A DNA stretch of 24,662 nt, taken from Saccoglossus kowalevskii (Eukaryota > Hemichordata > Enteropneusta > Harrimaniidae). The notes beneath the pieces are model-generated. The model saw nothing but the letters and a program-made list of their open reading frames with translations. It was not told the origin of the DNA and did not search any database. Where the stretch lies: NCBI RefSeq assembly GCF_000003605.2, contig NW_003133378.1, positions 3,937 through 28,598 on the forward strand, given 5' to 3'. The translations under genes and the position numbers were made by a program. Shown here in pieces: positions 10,501-20,004 of the stretch (the first letter of the stretch is position 1; each line of letters starts with the position of its first letter).

Positions 10501-13500
10501 ATTAATTCTCTAATAATAATTCATAGTCTTTTTGTTCTAATCACGTACATTTCAATGAAACTTGGTACATAGATATTACATTATGCAGGCCTTATTAGTT
10601 TTACACTCAAATCTGTTTATATCAGTTACGTGATTTACATATTTATTTATTAATTGGTTTTCAGCTATTCCATCAATATCTCAAGTACAAGTAATTTTTA
10701 ATTAATTTTTAATGCGTCTTCAATACTCTCAGCACACGAGAGTTCTTTCTAAGCTTTCTTTGATGAAAATTGTTACAAAAATAAGTTACTGAATATCATA
10801 GGCAGTCATGACCAACAAAATTGCATGGCTAGTTTTAAATTAATTATATATCATGATTATCCCATCAACTGTGAAGTTGACCATAATTGTTTGTGCGTGT
10901 CTGTGTTTTGTTCGCAGTATGCTTTCAGTATACTCATCTAGTGGGGTATCTAGTTCCAAAAGAATTCTGCAGGGAAATCATCTGTATTCATTAAATCGTC
11001 TCGCATACCATAAAAACATGTATGATAAAGAGGTAATTACACATGTACATGACAACCCTATGATATCATCTGTTTTACTCATTATCTTTGTATTTTGACT
11101 CAAAGTACATATCACAGGGATTGTTATGTAATGTGGCAGAATTTTGAGTTGCCTGACTACCATATATGCAATTTAGTATCAGTTTCATTTTAAGAGGAAT
11201 TTGTGTACACCCAGTCATCAAGAATATGCAGTTCAAATCAGGCTGATTACTTTCTCAGATTAGCATATAAGAATAATAAAGACAACATTGAAGAGTAGAT
11301 TCTTATGTCTTCTGCGTCAACTTTTCCTATGATGCAATGCTTGAAGCACAAAATTCATAAAATGGTCTTAGCATATAAAAATAATAAATGCAATATTGAA
11401 AGGATACTAAGACAAATCTATTGGGCATCAAGAATATTGCCTTCAATGTCTCCATGAAGTTCAATCCAGGATTTTGAATCCTGTGTCTTCTGCGTCAACT
11501 TTTCTTGAAGGCCAAAATTCATAAAATGGTCTTAACATATAAAATAATAAATGTAATATTGGAATAACACCAATGCAGACCTATTGGGCATCAATAATAT
11601 TGCCATCAATGTCTCCATGAAGTTCAAGCCCTAGAATTTTAATTCTGTGTCTTTTGTATCAACTTTTTCCATGATGCACTGCTTGAAATGGAGGTGAAAT
11701 TAAAAGTCATAGACATTTGTGATCTTTAAAAATTACTCTTAAATTGTTGTCAGTGTTATAACTTATAATAGCAGCAGATTTCAACATTCAATTTGTTTAA
11801 CAAACTACCTTATAACAATAACATGAATTTTAACTTTATTAAAAAATTAGTAAATTAATTTGTTATTTAGCTGCTGAAAAATCTCAACAAAGAAAGACAG
11901 AAGAGGAATTACTCGATGCTGCAAGAGATGGTGACATTAATACTTTGACAGTATTGGTAAGTCATCAGCCATGATGGATTTATGCTAATTATTGGGATTG
12001 GTAAGTTACCAACCAAGATGCATCTTGTGTAACAAGTGGTTTCATAATACAACAGAGTGTAAGAACACTTGTGTCTAAGCTGATTAATGGCGCCCTCAAT
12101 GTTAACTCGGTGATTATCTTTTGTTTTTAGTCCAATGGTCTTGTAAACTTTCCTACAATTTCTATATCCTAATTACATGGATTTGTATTATTCGGAGTAC
12201 AAAGAAAAAATACTTTTAGCTCATAAAATGTTTTACTGTTCCATTTAAAATAATAAGATGTTTACATTTGTGTCATTCTTAAAATAAATAAATGCTGGCT
12301 TTTAAAATAACTTCCCACAAAAGTTATTCATTTGATTAGGCATTTATTCATGCCAAAAAGATTTTTTGTTTGAGCACTTGTCAAAAATATTTTTTACTGT
12401 AACATACACTGCCATATAGAACATCTGTACAATATGTAGCACACCAAAAAGTTGAAGTACAAATATGAAATGAAATCATATGCCTGTGATCAAATAAAAA
12501 ATCGCTATGATTAATAGACTATTTTTAGTTCACTGCCAGATCCCACATTGTCTGTGAAATCAAACAGAACAAACAAAGGTCATTGTGTTGGTGTGAAAGT
12601 GTTTTGTGGGGGGATCGTTGTAGTCAGTCAACACTGATTTGTGAGATCATATATCACAACCATGAAGTCATAAGGAACTGGATACAAATTAACCATTTGA
12701 GATACTCGCAGCAGGATATCTTTATTACTGGAACAGTACTACATAGAGTTTACAACTAGCTAAGAACAAAGTTACAGGAACAGCAATAAGCATAGTATAC
12801 TGACACTTGCTTGGGTCCAGTCTAACACAAGGTGCTAAAAGGGGCTTATTTAAGGCATGGTCAGTAATCCAAAAGATAAACTTTCCTAATCCTGTACTAG
12901 GACAATGATTGGCTGAAAGATAATCCCCTTAACTGACCAATAATGTAATCATCAATTAAAAATGGCATACATTTACATGTTGAAATGCACATAACTTCTA
13001 ACTAACATTACAATGCTTAATCAAGTAAATTCATTAAGAAAGACAGTAATTCGACAATACATATAAAACAAGAATGAATAAAATCAAGCAAGAATAAGTA
13101 TCATTTCTAGACATTTAAATGCTACAAACTAACACAAACCCTAAAACATGTCAGAGTAAGCCAGCGATATGTTTTTTGGGTATTTCCACAATTAATAATG
13201 TGCTTTACACTTTTGCTGGAGTAATTCTGCCATAATTATTTCTGGAAGCTTGCTGTTTTGATATTGAACTATAAATAGAAGAAATTGAAGTTCAAAATCA
13301 AATCATTTAATTTTTGTGGCAGACTTTTGATCAATGTGAACGGTAAATCATCTGTTGCAGATTTTTATATTTTTACTTCTTTCATTAAAAAGCATTTTGA
13401 ATTCAAATCCATAAATTTCATTTGTCCTGACGCATCAGCTTGTTGAGATTATAGGTGCTGAAATCAAAACAAACACCACTGGCAATGTTCCTAGGAATAT

Positions 13501-16500
13501 TGTATTGTTGCAAAGATATTGATATGGAGATAGCGGTTTATTTTGTTCCCATTGTAACATGTGTTGTATATGTCGCATGGGACCATGTGGCACTTTAATT
13601 TTTAGTTTGGTTCTGAACCACCGATATAATGCTCTCGTTTTCAGTTAAAAAGTAGCTGCCCTCCTAACATACAGTGTACTGATGTAATGGGAAATGGACC
13701 CTTGCATTGTGCTGCTTACAGAGGACACAACGAGGTAGCCGTGGTGCTATTGCAGAATGGCATTGATCCAATGCTGCAAAATAACAATGGACAGACTGCA
13801 CTGGACCTTGCAAGATCTCAGAGCATGAGACAGTTGTTGGATGTGAAACCTATTAAGGCAATACAGAAAGATGTTGTGCGCTTTGAAGGCGACTTACTAA
13901 AGAGATCACGGCTATTTGGATGGAGACAGTACTGGGTGGTATTGGACAAAGGTGTATTGTCTTTCTTTTACAAGAGGTATAGTATCCAAAATCTTATTTT
14001 TTTGTATCCTTAAGGTAGCGGAATAGTTTTTTGGGCACTTTTCACATTTTATTTTGAAAATCACAAGCATAGCTCCATAAGGCATGCCACATACATTAGT
14101 GTATTTATTTTATTGAAAAAATAATATCTTGTACAAGTAAACTGGTTTTTTTCTTGTGTGCAAACAAATACCCAAGTTTTTTGTTTATCCATTGTGCACC
14201 CCATGAGTGCTTCTCATTAATATTCATGCCTAACAAACATAACTGAACTGGGGCTAAGCTATTTACAAACAACTGATAAGATATCTGTTTGTAGTTTACA
14301 CACAGCTGATAATACAGTCATGCAATACAGTTTCATGACATTTTTTTATTATTGTGTAATAGATCGGTTATTGCGATACAAGGTCATATGTGAAAAAATT
14401 TGGATCATCAAACAATTTGTTGAGATACCAGTAAATGTGTTATTACCCTCTGCAGAGTTAATACATGGAACTTATGTAGAAAAAATAAAACATGGCCCAT
14501 TTTAATTACCGATTGTGATTTTTGAAACTCAAGATAATGAAACATTGTGCCTGGAGTTACATTTAAAAACAAATAATTGCAGTGCAGACCTATTTGTAAA
14601 GATACGACAGTTTCAGTAGTTCACTCCATGCTAATACATAGGTGATAGAACCTATTCTCATGTGAAAACTCCAATTTGATCCCACCACCATTCAGGATAC
14701 TGTAAACCATTGTATTGATCAACCATAACAGGGGTTTTTCTAGGAAAAAAATCCAAGAAGGAGCACTGCAATTTAGCGACGCCACCAAGTGGGGGAGATA
14801 CGGTTCTCACTCCCTGGAGCATTCTATGGCTTCCTTGGGGCCAAAATTACTATCAGACAGATCACAGTTGAAGACTGTTGCCACATGTGATACCTGGTAA
14901 TCAGAATTTTATGGTTGCCAGAGGATCTGCTCCCTAGGGTGGGGGCGCATGACCATATCACGAGGGCGCTGTGCCCCTGTTCCCTTGTTTAAAACAATCC
15001 CTTCATAATGTACTGACATAAGTGACAGAGATGTGTCTATGGTCAAATTACCATAAGTTATTTTTTAATGATGCATTACCATATTTTCTGTATTAGTAGC
15101 TCACTCACTTTATACGTAAATGACAGAGGTGTGTTAATGGTCAAATTAAGTCATATTTTGATGATGCATTACAGTATTTACTGTATTTAGTAGCACATGT
15201 GCTTGCGTAAATGTCTGTGGTAACAATAAGTCATATTTAAATGATATGCATTAAACGCAATTTTTGTTTTTATGTGCTTATTATATATTATATTATAGTA
15301 TGTTATTTTTCATGTGGCAATAAATTCTTCTTCAAATTAGCCATTGAACATTTTACATGACACACAGATCAATTCAATCATGTTTCCATAGAAACGGGCA
15401 TTAAGAGTCCATGCTTTTAATTGTCTTTCACAACCTGTTGCACAGTGGGACAATATTAATCTGTAAAATACAGCAGCAAACAGGTAAATTAAATCTATCT
15501 CTGGTGTCAATACATATTTAATTTGTCTTTCACAGAGCTGATTCTACCTCAGGAGTTAAACGACAAGGATTTCAATATTTAGCCTTAGGAACTGTCATTG
15601 TAAGTATTTAAGTGTTTGAGTGTTGGGTAGTTATTGTCTCCAGTGCTGGTGTTAGCAACAATAAAAGGCGTAAGACTGATGAAATAATTTGGTGCGAGTA
15701 TGTGAATTGAATTTTTTTTGAATTAATGGGAATAATCGAACCTTTAATTTTTTTACTTCATATTTTTTTTTGAAACAAAACTTAACAAAACCTTAACCTT
15801 AACAAAACTAGTGGTTTAAAGTCATCACATTTTTTACATGACACATGTCAATAAGATTCAGTTAAAATTCATCCCAGCTGACCCGTTGGACATCAATGTC
15901 AACTTTTGTTACCTTTCAATAAATATAACCCTAATAATTTCCATATTTGTAAACCCCTCTCAACACTTATGTTTTGGGCTTAATTTGTCTATCTGACATC
16001 ATTACTTGGACATGCCTAGACTGATTTTATGCAAAGTTGATCTGAAGTCAAGACATAATGATAACATTGAGCACATTGATTTCCCTTTTGTTTTTGTTGA
16101 TTTCCTACCCATGGTTATTCATGATTTATTACCAAAAGCAACATTTGAACATGTTTCAGAGGCATACCTTGGCCAATATTATATATGAGCTCCACTGTCA
16201 TCAAAAGGAGGTATTTATATAGGTAACTGTCTGTCATTGTCTGACATCAGTCATTCATCAACAATTGCATTTTCAACTTGAAAACTACTGCTTTAAGTAG
16301 TTCTTTGTCAGATTTGTTGATATCTTTAATTACTTGTTTTTATAAAATATTTTTTTTTCATTTTGGGTAAAAAATGCTTTTTTTGACTTCTTTGTGAAAA
16401 TTGTGAAAACACTACTCACCATGGCATATATCTCATCGTACAGAATACTATCAACTTTGTTTTGAAGGAGAAACTCTACAAAGACACTGGATCCCTTTTG

Positions 16501-19500
16501 ACCATCGGGTCACTTATTTAAACTTGGCATTGACTTCCTGAATGATTGATTGATGTACATCAGTTTGTTTTATGATTTGATTTAACATGGTTGAATGGAA
16601 ATTTTGTTTAAATCTGGTACAAACCTAAGACATATAATGGTTTCTTAATCTCTCCGATTATTTTAGGTTTTGATGATATTAACTAACTGTCGGCCATTTT
16701 GTTTTATTTTTTAATTGTTCACTTGACCAAAAAGGATTGTCGTAACGGGTTTCATTGCAATACCAATTTTGTTGGTGCGGATGCCATGATATCCCATGGT
16801 ATCTTTACCTCTTTTGTGTTGTCAAATGTAAGTGTTGCCAAATCCAGTACACTACACTGCTCGGTTTAAGTGCGTATTTATTTGTCTTTGCAGCCCAAAC
16901 CAGATAATGAGTACATATTCAGTATAAGATATTCTGATCACACTTTACATAACTGGATGGTTGGTCATGCTGATTCTTCACAAATAAGTAGACAGGTTAG
17001 TAATATATATGAAGTGATAATAAAAATTACATCATTGTTTTGTTTTTTTTCAATTTTATTTTCACCCCAAAATATCAGCAACCATTTGATTACATGGAGT
17101 GTGTTAAATTCCTCTGGAAGGTGTCATGAGCAATAATTAAATAATCTATAATGTCTATGTTATGTGCAATTTGCATTTCTTTTTTTGTTCGCTATTGAAA
17201 TTTAAATCCTAAAGGTTATTACTTCTTCCAAAAGGTTAATATGTTTTTATTTGTCTGTCATCAGGATAAGTCATAATGTTATTGGCACATATTTATAAAA
17301 AGGGGTTGTTCTTAACACATCATATGCTGTGAGCTTCCTCCATGAACAGCCAATATGAATGATATATACCGGTAATAGCATCACTAGGCGATGTGTTAAT
17401 ACAAGGATAAATTGATTTGGATACCAGTTACCATGGTAACAGCAAATTTGGGAATGATATCTACATTGATAAGTCATAATGTCATTGACAAATTTGCATG
17501 GAATTGTTGGAATGAGGGGTACCCTTGATAAAAGGATCATTTAGATTTTGGAATGGATTTTGATCTGGTTACTATAAGAGCACATACTTACAAATGCTGA
17601 GATGTACCAGTAAAGAATACTTTAAATTTGCTGCTGTGGTGACAGTTTGCACTCTCCAAGTATTTGTTTTCGTATTTAGACTTGTAGGATTAGGATTAGA
17701 AGCATACCGAAGTTAAATTCAAAGTCAAATCACCTATCACACAATAAACCTACATATTTAAAAAAAAAAAAAAATGTTGTATGTAATCAATGGGAAATTG
17801 CATCCATTTTGTCTAAATAAAAACCTGAGTGTCAGTAATTTTCTCAAGATTTTGTCTTCACCAAGTGCCATCAAATCCTCAAAATGTGAAAATTCCTTGC
17901 AGCAAAAATTACATAGTTTACAGTATCTGCATCCCTGCTAAAACACCATGACAGAAGGTTTGATATTGTGAGAATCTGATTAATTGAAGAAGAAAAAACA
18001 AAGAAACTCTTTCTCAAAGATTCAGAAATAACAATGACGATATATTGATTCCTTTCAGAAATGGATTAATGCAATTGAAAGCCATATTGAGTACAGTAAT
18101 CACTATACAACACAGTCCTATATGGAGGATGAGGAAGACATTGAAGATGATTTAGTGCCTTTAGGATCAATGCAAGATGCTTTGCAGGTACTTACCTTAT
18201 ACATGAAAAATATTTGAAATAGAATGGATACAAAATAGATTTTCAAAATAAGAATGGATTTAACTATAGAAATAGTTAATGCTTTAGAAATACAACGATT
18301 TAGATACAGAATGATTCAAAAATACAATGGTATAGATACAGAATGGTTTAGGAATACAATGGTTTAGATACAGAATGTTTTAGGAATACAATGGTTTAGG
18401 AATACAATGGTTTAGATACAGAATGATTTAGGAATACAGTGGTTTAGATACAGAATGGTTTAGGAATACAATGGTTTAGATACAGAATGATTTAGGAATA
18501 CAATGGTTTAGATACAGAATGATTAAAAAATATAATGGTATAGATACAGAATGTTTTAGGAATACAATGGTTTAGATACAGAATGGTTTAGGAATACAAT
18601 GATTTCGATACAGAATGATTCAAAAATACAATGGTATAGATACAGAATGGTTTAGGAATACAATGATTTAGAAACAGAATGGTTTAGGAATACAATGGTT
18701 TAGATACAGAATGATTCAAAAATACAATGGTTTAGATACAGAATGGTTTAGGAATACAACGATTTAGATACAGAATGGTTTAGGAATACAACGATTTAGA
18801 TACAGAATGATTCAAAAATACAATGGTATAGATACAGAATGGTTTAGGAATACAATGGTATAGATACAGAATGGTTTAGGAATACAATGGTATAGATACA
18901 GAATAGTTTAGGAATACAATGGTATAGATACAGAATGGTTTAGGAATACAATGGTATAGATACAGAATGGTTTAGGAATACAATGGTATAGATACAGAAT
19001 AGTTTAGGAATACAATGGTATAGATACAGAATGGTTTAGGAATACAATGGTTTAGATACAGAATGATTTAGGAATACAATGGTATAGATACAGAATGGTT
19101 TAGGAATACAATGGTATAGATACAGAATGGTTTAGGAATACAATGGTATAGATACAGAATGGTTTAGGAATACAATGGTTTAAATACAGAATGGTTTAGG
19201 AATACAATGATTTAGATACAGAATCAAAAATACAATGGTATAGATACAGAATGGTTTAGGAATACAATGGTTTAGATACAGAATGGTTTAGGAATACAAT
19301 GGTTTAGATACAGAATGGTTTAGGAATACAACGATTTAGATACAGAATGATTCAAAAATACAATGGTATAGATACAGAATGGTTTAGGAATACAATGGTT
19401 TAGGAATACAATGGTTTAGATACAGAATGATTCAAAAATACAATGGTTTAGATACAGAATGATTTAGGAATACAATGGTACAGATACAGAATGGTTTAAG

Positions 19501-20004
19501 AATACAATGGTTTAGATACAGAATGATTTAGGAATACAATGGTACAGATACAGAATGGTTTAAGAATACAATGGTTTAGATACAGAATGGTTTAGGAATA
19601 CAATGGTTTAGATACAGAATGATTTAAGAATACAATGGTTTAGATACAGAATGGTTTAGAAATACAATGGTTTAGATACAGAATGATTTAGAAATACAAT
19701 GGTTTAGATACAGAATGATTTAGAAATGCAGTGGTTTAGTGCTATAGAATAGTTTGGGGTAGAATGGATTAGAATTCTGATTTGCTTGTAATCTATTTGT
19801 CATTAATACCATCAATAACAGATGGATTTACAATCATTTATAGTGCTAATAATGTTCTGGTATTTCTCCAGAGTGTAGAATAATCTATAAACATATGTAA
19901 TTTACAGAATGCCAAAGCACATCAACAAGTACTAGAAAGACAAGTAGATGGACTTACATCTTTGTTAAATAATCTTGTAGAAGAAAAGAATGCAGTGAAA
20001 CAAG
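7395..20004 (+). CDS. OSBPL1A: ORP1-like oxysterol-binding protein-related protein, N-terminal part (9 exons, 3' incomplete)
   Basis: Joining nine exons gives 400 codons plus one base, with GT-AG introns and matching phases throughout. Three ankyrin repeats (about 47-76, 80-109 and 175-204) come first, then a PH domain (about 238-335), an acidic stretch (about 348-356) and a predicted coiled coil (about 365-400). This order is the long form of vertebrate OSBPL1A (ORP1L). In that family the ankyrin repeats bind Rab7 on late endosomes, the PH domain binds phosphoinositides, a FFAT motif binds ER VAP proteins and the ORD exchanges sterol. FFAT and ORD must lie beyond the window: the human protein is about 950 residues. 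The family call is strong; orthology is inferred from the diagnostic domain order and blocks such as GDTPLHRAAYTGR and FGWRQYWVVLDKGVLS. Confidence 0.92.
7513..8379 (+). other. Intron 1 (867 bp)
   Basis: GT-AG intron with acceptor ctttattag at 8379. No recognised repeat. Its first half is overlapped by a minus-strand open frame (7687 down to 7433) preceded by a T-rich tract, of unknown significance. Confidence 0.7.
8380..8540 (+). CDS. OSBPL1A: ORP1-like, coding exon 2 (residues 40-93, ankyrin repeats 1-2)
   Basis: It encodes GRSKANNGWSALHLSCYFGH, then a second repeat start GDTPLHRAAYTGRT. These are textbook ankyrin helices (TPLHxAA, GH/GR turn), closely matching ORP1L. The donor is AACG|GTGAGT, phase 0. 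In the mammalian protein these repeats contribute to Rab7 binding. Confidence 0.93.
8843..8954 (+). CDS. OSBPL1A: ORP1-like, coding exon 3 (residues 94-130)
   Basis: It completes ankyrin repeat 2 (ELVLLLIQYNADVAVINGEG) and continues into the inter-repeat helix (HTPKNVTHVAEVKRLLE). The acceptor is ttcgaacag at 8842 and the donor GAAG|GTATGT, phase 1. The intron before it (8541-8842) is only 302 bp and holds nothing recognisable. Confidence 0.92.
9316..10760 (+). mobile_element. HINE-C family repeat with degenerate tandem core
   Basis: The head GACTCCTGTGTGCG (9321-9334) follows TTTTT. It is folded back by TGTGC-gaa-GCACA (9329-9341) and GGAGT (9347-9351). A GTCTG/TG microsatellite (about 9365-9402) comes next. 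Then about nine degenerate core units of 133-163 bp are marked by 'aaacttggtacatagat' at 9441, 9604, 9757, 9890, 10029, 10168 and 10558, with decayed ones between the last two. Subterminal GCACACGAGAGTT (10732-10744) approximates the reverse complement of the head. The architecture matches Helentron-derived elements (DINE-1, pearl); no coding capacity is seen. Confidence 0.55.
9365..9402. repeat. GTCTG/TG microsatellite inside HINE-C
   Basis: Impure run of gtgt, gtct and tgtg units. In DINE-1-like elements a GTCY microsatellite occupies a comparable place. Confidence 0.85.
11215..11690. repeat. Degenerate tandem repeat, about 2.7 copies of 165-177 bp
   Basis: The phrase 'gtcttctgcgtcaactttt' recurs at 11307, 11484 and (diverged) 11649. 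'aaaattcataaaatggtctta' and 'attgggcatcaa(g/t)aatattgcc' each occur twice at matching offsets. Confidence 0.8.
11871..11956 (+). CDS. OSBPL1A: ORP1-like, coding exon 4 (residues 131-159)
   Basis: It encodes AAEKSQQRKTEEELLDAARD and continues GDINTLTVL, matching the charged helix between ankyrin repeats 2 and 3 of ORP1L (the TQQRKLEELLLAAAREG region in human). The acceptor is tgttatttag at 11870 and the donor ATTG|GTAAGT, phase 0. Confidence 0.92.
12513..13356 (+). mobile_element. Decayed MITE-1, copy 3, interrupted by an insertion
   Basis: The left part (aatagactatttttagttcactgc to about 12645) and right part (about 13156-13356, e.g. 'taataatgtgct', 'aagttcaaaatcaaatc', 'tttttgtggcagac', 'cggtaaatcatct') align with the two good MITE-1 copies but with heavy change. 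Many CpG sites of the good copies read TG or CA here. About 510 bp of unrelated sequence sits in the middle. Confidence 0.65.
12648..13155 (-). mobile_element. Possible solo LTR inserted in MITE-1 copy 3
   Basis: Read on the minus strand, it starts near TGTTTTAGGG and has a CCAAT-like box (agccaatcattg), a TATA-like TTAAATAAG, then AATAAAG about 130 bases downstream, and ends near ...CTCACA. This order resembles an LTR. Boundaries are approximate and no clear target duplication was established. No gag/pol sequence is present. Confidence 0.35.
13645..13976 (+). CDS. OSBPL1A: ORP1-like, coding exon 5 (residues 160-269; ankyrin 3 and start of PH)
   Basis: The longest exon. Ankyrin repeat 3 reads GNGPLHCAAYRGHNEVAVVL and on to DPMLQNNNGQTALDLA. 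After a linker, the PH domain starts VRFEGDLLKRS, then FGWRQYWVVLDKGVLSFFYK, with the W and the beta1-beta2 pattern typical of OSBP-family PH domains. The acceptor is ctcgttttcag at 13644 and the donor AGAG|GTATAG, phase 2. Reading on past the donor soon meets a stop at about 14011, supporting the splice. Confidence 0.95.
14729..14979 (-). mobile_element. hAT-like MITE (MITE-2), copy 2, inverted
   Basis: On the + strand it begins CAGGGGTTTTTCTAGG and ends GGGCGCTGTGCCCCTG. Its reverse complement matches the copy at 4861-5131 at both ends and in the GCGCCC-rich left region. The middle is diverged. It is 251 bp and non-coding. Confidence 0.6.
15019..15253. repeat. Degenerate tandem repeat, three units of about 70-100 bp
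   Basis: 'taa(g/a)tgacagag(a/g)tgtgt(c/t)', 'atggtcaaatta', 'gatgcattac' and 'gtatt(a/t)' recur in order twice, and a shortened third time ending 'atgatatgcattaaa'. Confidence 0.75.
15536..15599 (+). CDS. OSBPL1A: ORP1-like, coding exon 6 (residues 270-291, PH middle)
   Basis: Short exon encoding the end of split Arg270, then ADSTSGVKRQGFQYLALGTV I. The RQG..YL pattern matches the human RQGCKHLTQAVCTV strand of the PH domain. The acceptor is tctttcacag at 15535 and the donor CATT|GTAAGT, phase 0. Small and diverged, but the frame and PH alignment fix it. Confidence 0.88.
15600..16893 (+). other. Intron 6 (1294 bp) with HINE fragments
   Basis: At about 16186-16440 a HINE-B-like head appears ('agctccactgtcatc', then 'gacttctttgtgaaaa'). 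At about 16480-16760 there are HINE-A core phrases ('ttatgatttgatttaacatgg', 'tcggccattttgttt'). The first 580 bases hold nothing recognised. Confidence 0.5.
16186..16440 (+). mobile_element. HINE-B fragment
   Basis: It starts AGCTCCACTGTC, one base different from the HINE-B head, and shares 'tttttgacttctttgtgaaaa' with the core of 6836-7295. The 3' end was not found. Confidence 0.4.
16894..16995 (+). CDS. OSBPL1A: ORP1-like, coding exon 7 (residues 292-325, PH C-terminal strands)
   Basis: It encodes PKPDNEYIFSIRYSDHTLHN and on to DSSQISRQ, aligning with the human STDSCLFFIKCFDDTIHGFR segment of the PH domain. The acceptor is tgtctttgcag at 16893 and the donor ACAG|GTTAGT, phase 0. Without splicing, the frame would run on into intron sequence to 17136. 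Confidence 0.9.
16996..18058 (+). other. Intron 7 (1063 bp)
   Basis: GT-AG intron. A phrase 'gataagtcataatgt(t/c)attg' occurs twice, at about 17265 and 17468. A perfect 14-base palindrome lies at 17427-17440. A 14-A run follows 17760. Otherwise AT-rich. Confidence 0.7.
17427..17440. promoter_or_regulatory. Perfect RFX X-box-like palindrome
   Basis: GTTACCATGGTAAC fits the X-box consensus for RFX transcription factors (GTNRCC-N(0-3)-RGYAAC), both half sites perfect. It lies inside intron 7 of the gene. A single intronic match may be chance; function not shown. Confidence 0.3.
18059..18187 (+). CDS. OSBPL1A: ORP1-like, coding exon 8 (residues 326-368, PH end and acidic linker)
   Basis: KWINAIESHIEYSNHYT provides the C-terminal PH helix, with its conserved tryptophan (W327), matching the human DWLEAIEEHSAYSTHY. 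An acidic stretch MEDEEDIEDDL follows, then PLGSMQDALQ opening the coiled coil. The acceptor is gattcctttcag at 18058 and the donor GCAG|GTACTT, phase 0. Confidence 0.93.
18188..19907 (+). other. Intron 8 (1720 bp), almost entirely minisatellite
   Basis: The donor is followed within about 30 bases by pre-repeat sequence and then by the 16/32-bp array to about 19760. Only about 150 bases of unique sequence precede the true acceptor. Confidence 0.85.
18215..19760. repeat. 16/32-bp minisatellite, about 45 dimers
   Basis: Two related 16-mers alternate: TTTAGGAATACAATGG and TTTAGATACAGAATGG. Variants include TATAGATACAGAATGG and TTCAAAAATACAATGG. The dimer period is 32. Homogenised blocks exist: the TATAGATA form dominates about 18830-19190, while the TTTAGATA form dominates toward both ends. 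The edges (18215-18300 and 19720-19775) are decayed. The unit is not a multiple of 3 and has no coding meaning. Confidence 0.95.
19908..20004 (+). CDS. OSBPL1A: ORP1-like, coding exon 9 (residues 369-400, coiled coil)
   Basis: NAKAHQQVLERQVDGLTSLL, then NNLVEEKNAVKQ: a heptad-like helix corresponding to the human KAQSCQQRLDREISNFLKMI region. The acceptor is gtaatttacag at 19907 and the donor CAAG|GTAAGT, phase 1. The following exon was not found in the rest of the window. Confidence 0.88.

Larger units (their letters stand above)
8955..11870 (+). other. Intron 3 (2916 bp), mostly repeats
   Basis: Long GT-AG intron largely filled by HINE-C (9316-10760) and a degenerate tandem repeat (11215-11690). 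An 81-codon + strand frame at 10853-11098 lies between them and is regarded as chance. Confidence 0.75.
11957..13644 (+). other. Intron 4 (1688 bp)
   Basis: GT-AG intron carrying the decayed MITE-1 copy with an LTR-like insertion (12513-13356). The rest is AT-rich with no gene. Confidence 0.75.
13977..15535 (+). other. Intron 5 (1559 bp)
   Basis: GT-AG intron with the inverted MITE-2 copy (14729-14979) and a three-unit degenerate tandem repeat (about 15019-15253). The first 700 bases hold no recognised feature. Confidence 0.75.

Noticed and set aside
10853-11098. 81-codon + strand frame with hydrophobic start
   Set aside because: It lies within intron 3 between repeats, has no recognisable family and no support from splice phase; hydrophobicity is common in AT-rich chance frames.
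11221-11250. tRNA/SINE B-box-like 'gttcaaatca'
   Set aside because: No A box or cloverleaf arms at the right distances.
14715-14900. 61-codon + strand frame
   Set aside because: It lies within the inverted MITE-2 copy; no coding evidence.
18215-19760. Coding repeat protein
   Set aside because: The 16- and 32-bp units are not multiples of three, frames are broken, and the array lies between well-supported exons 8 and 9.
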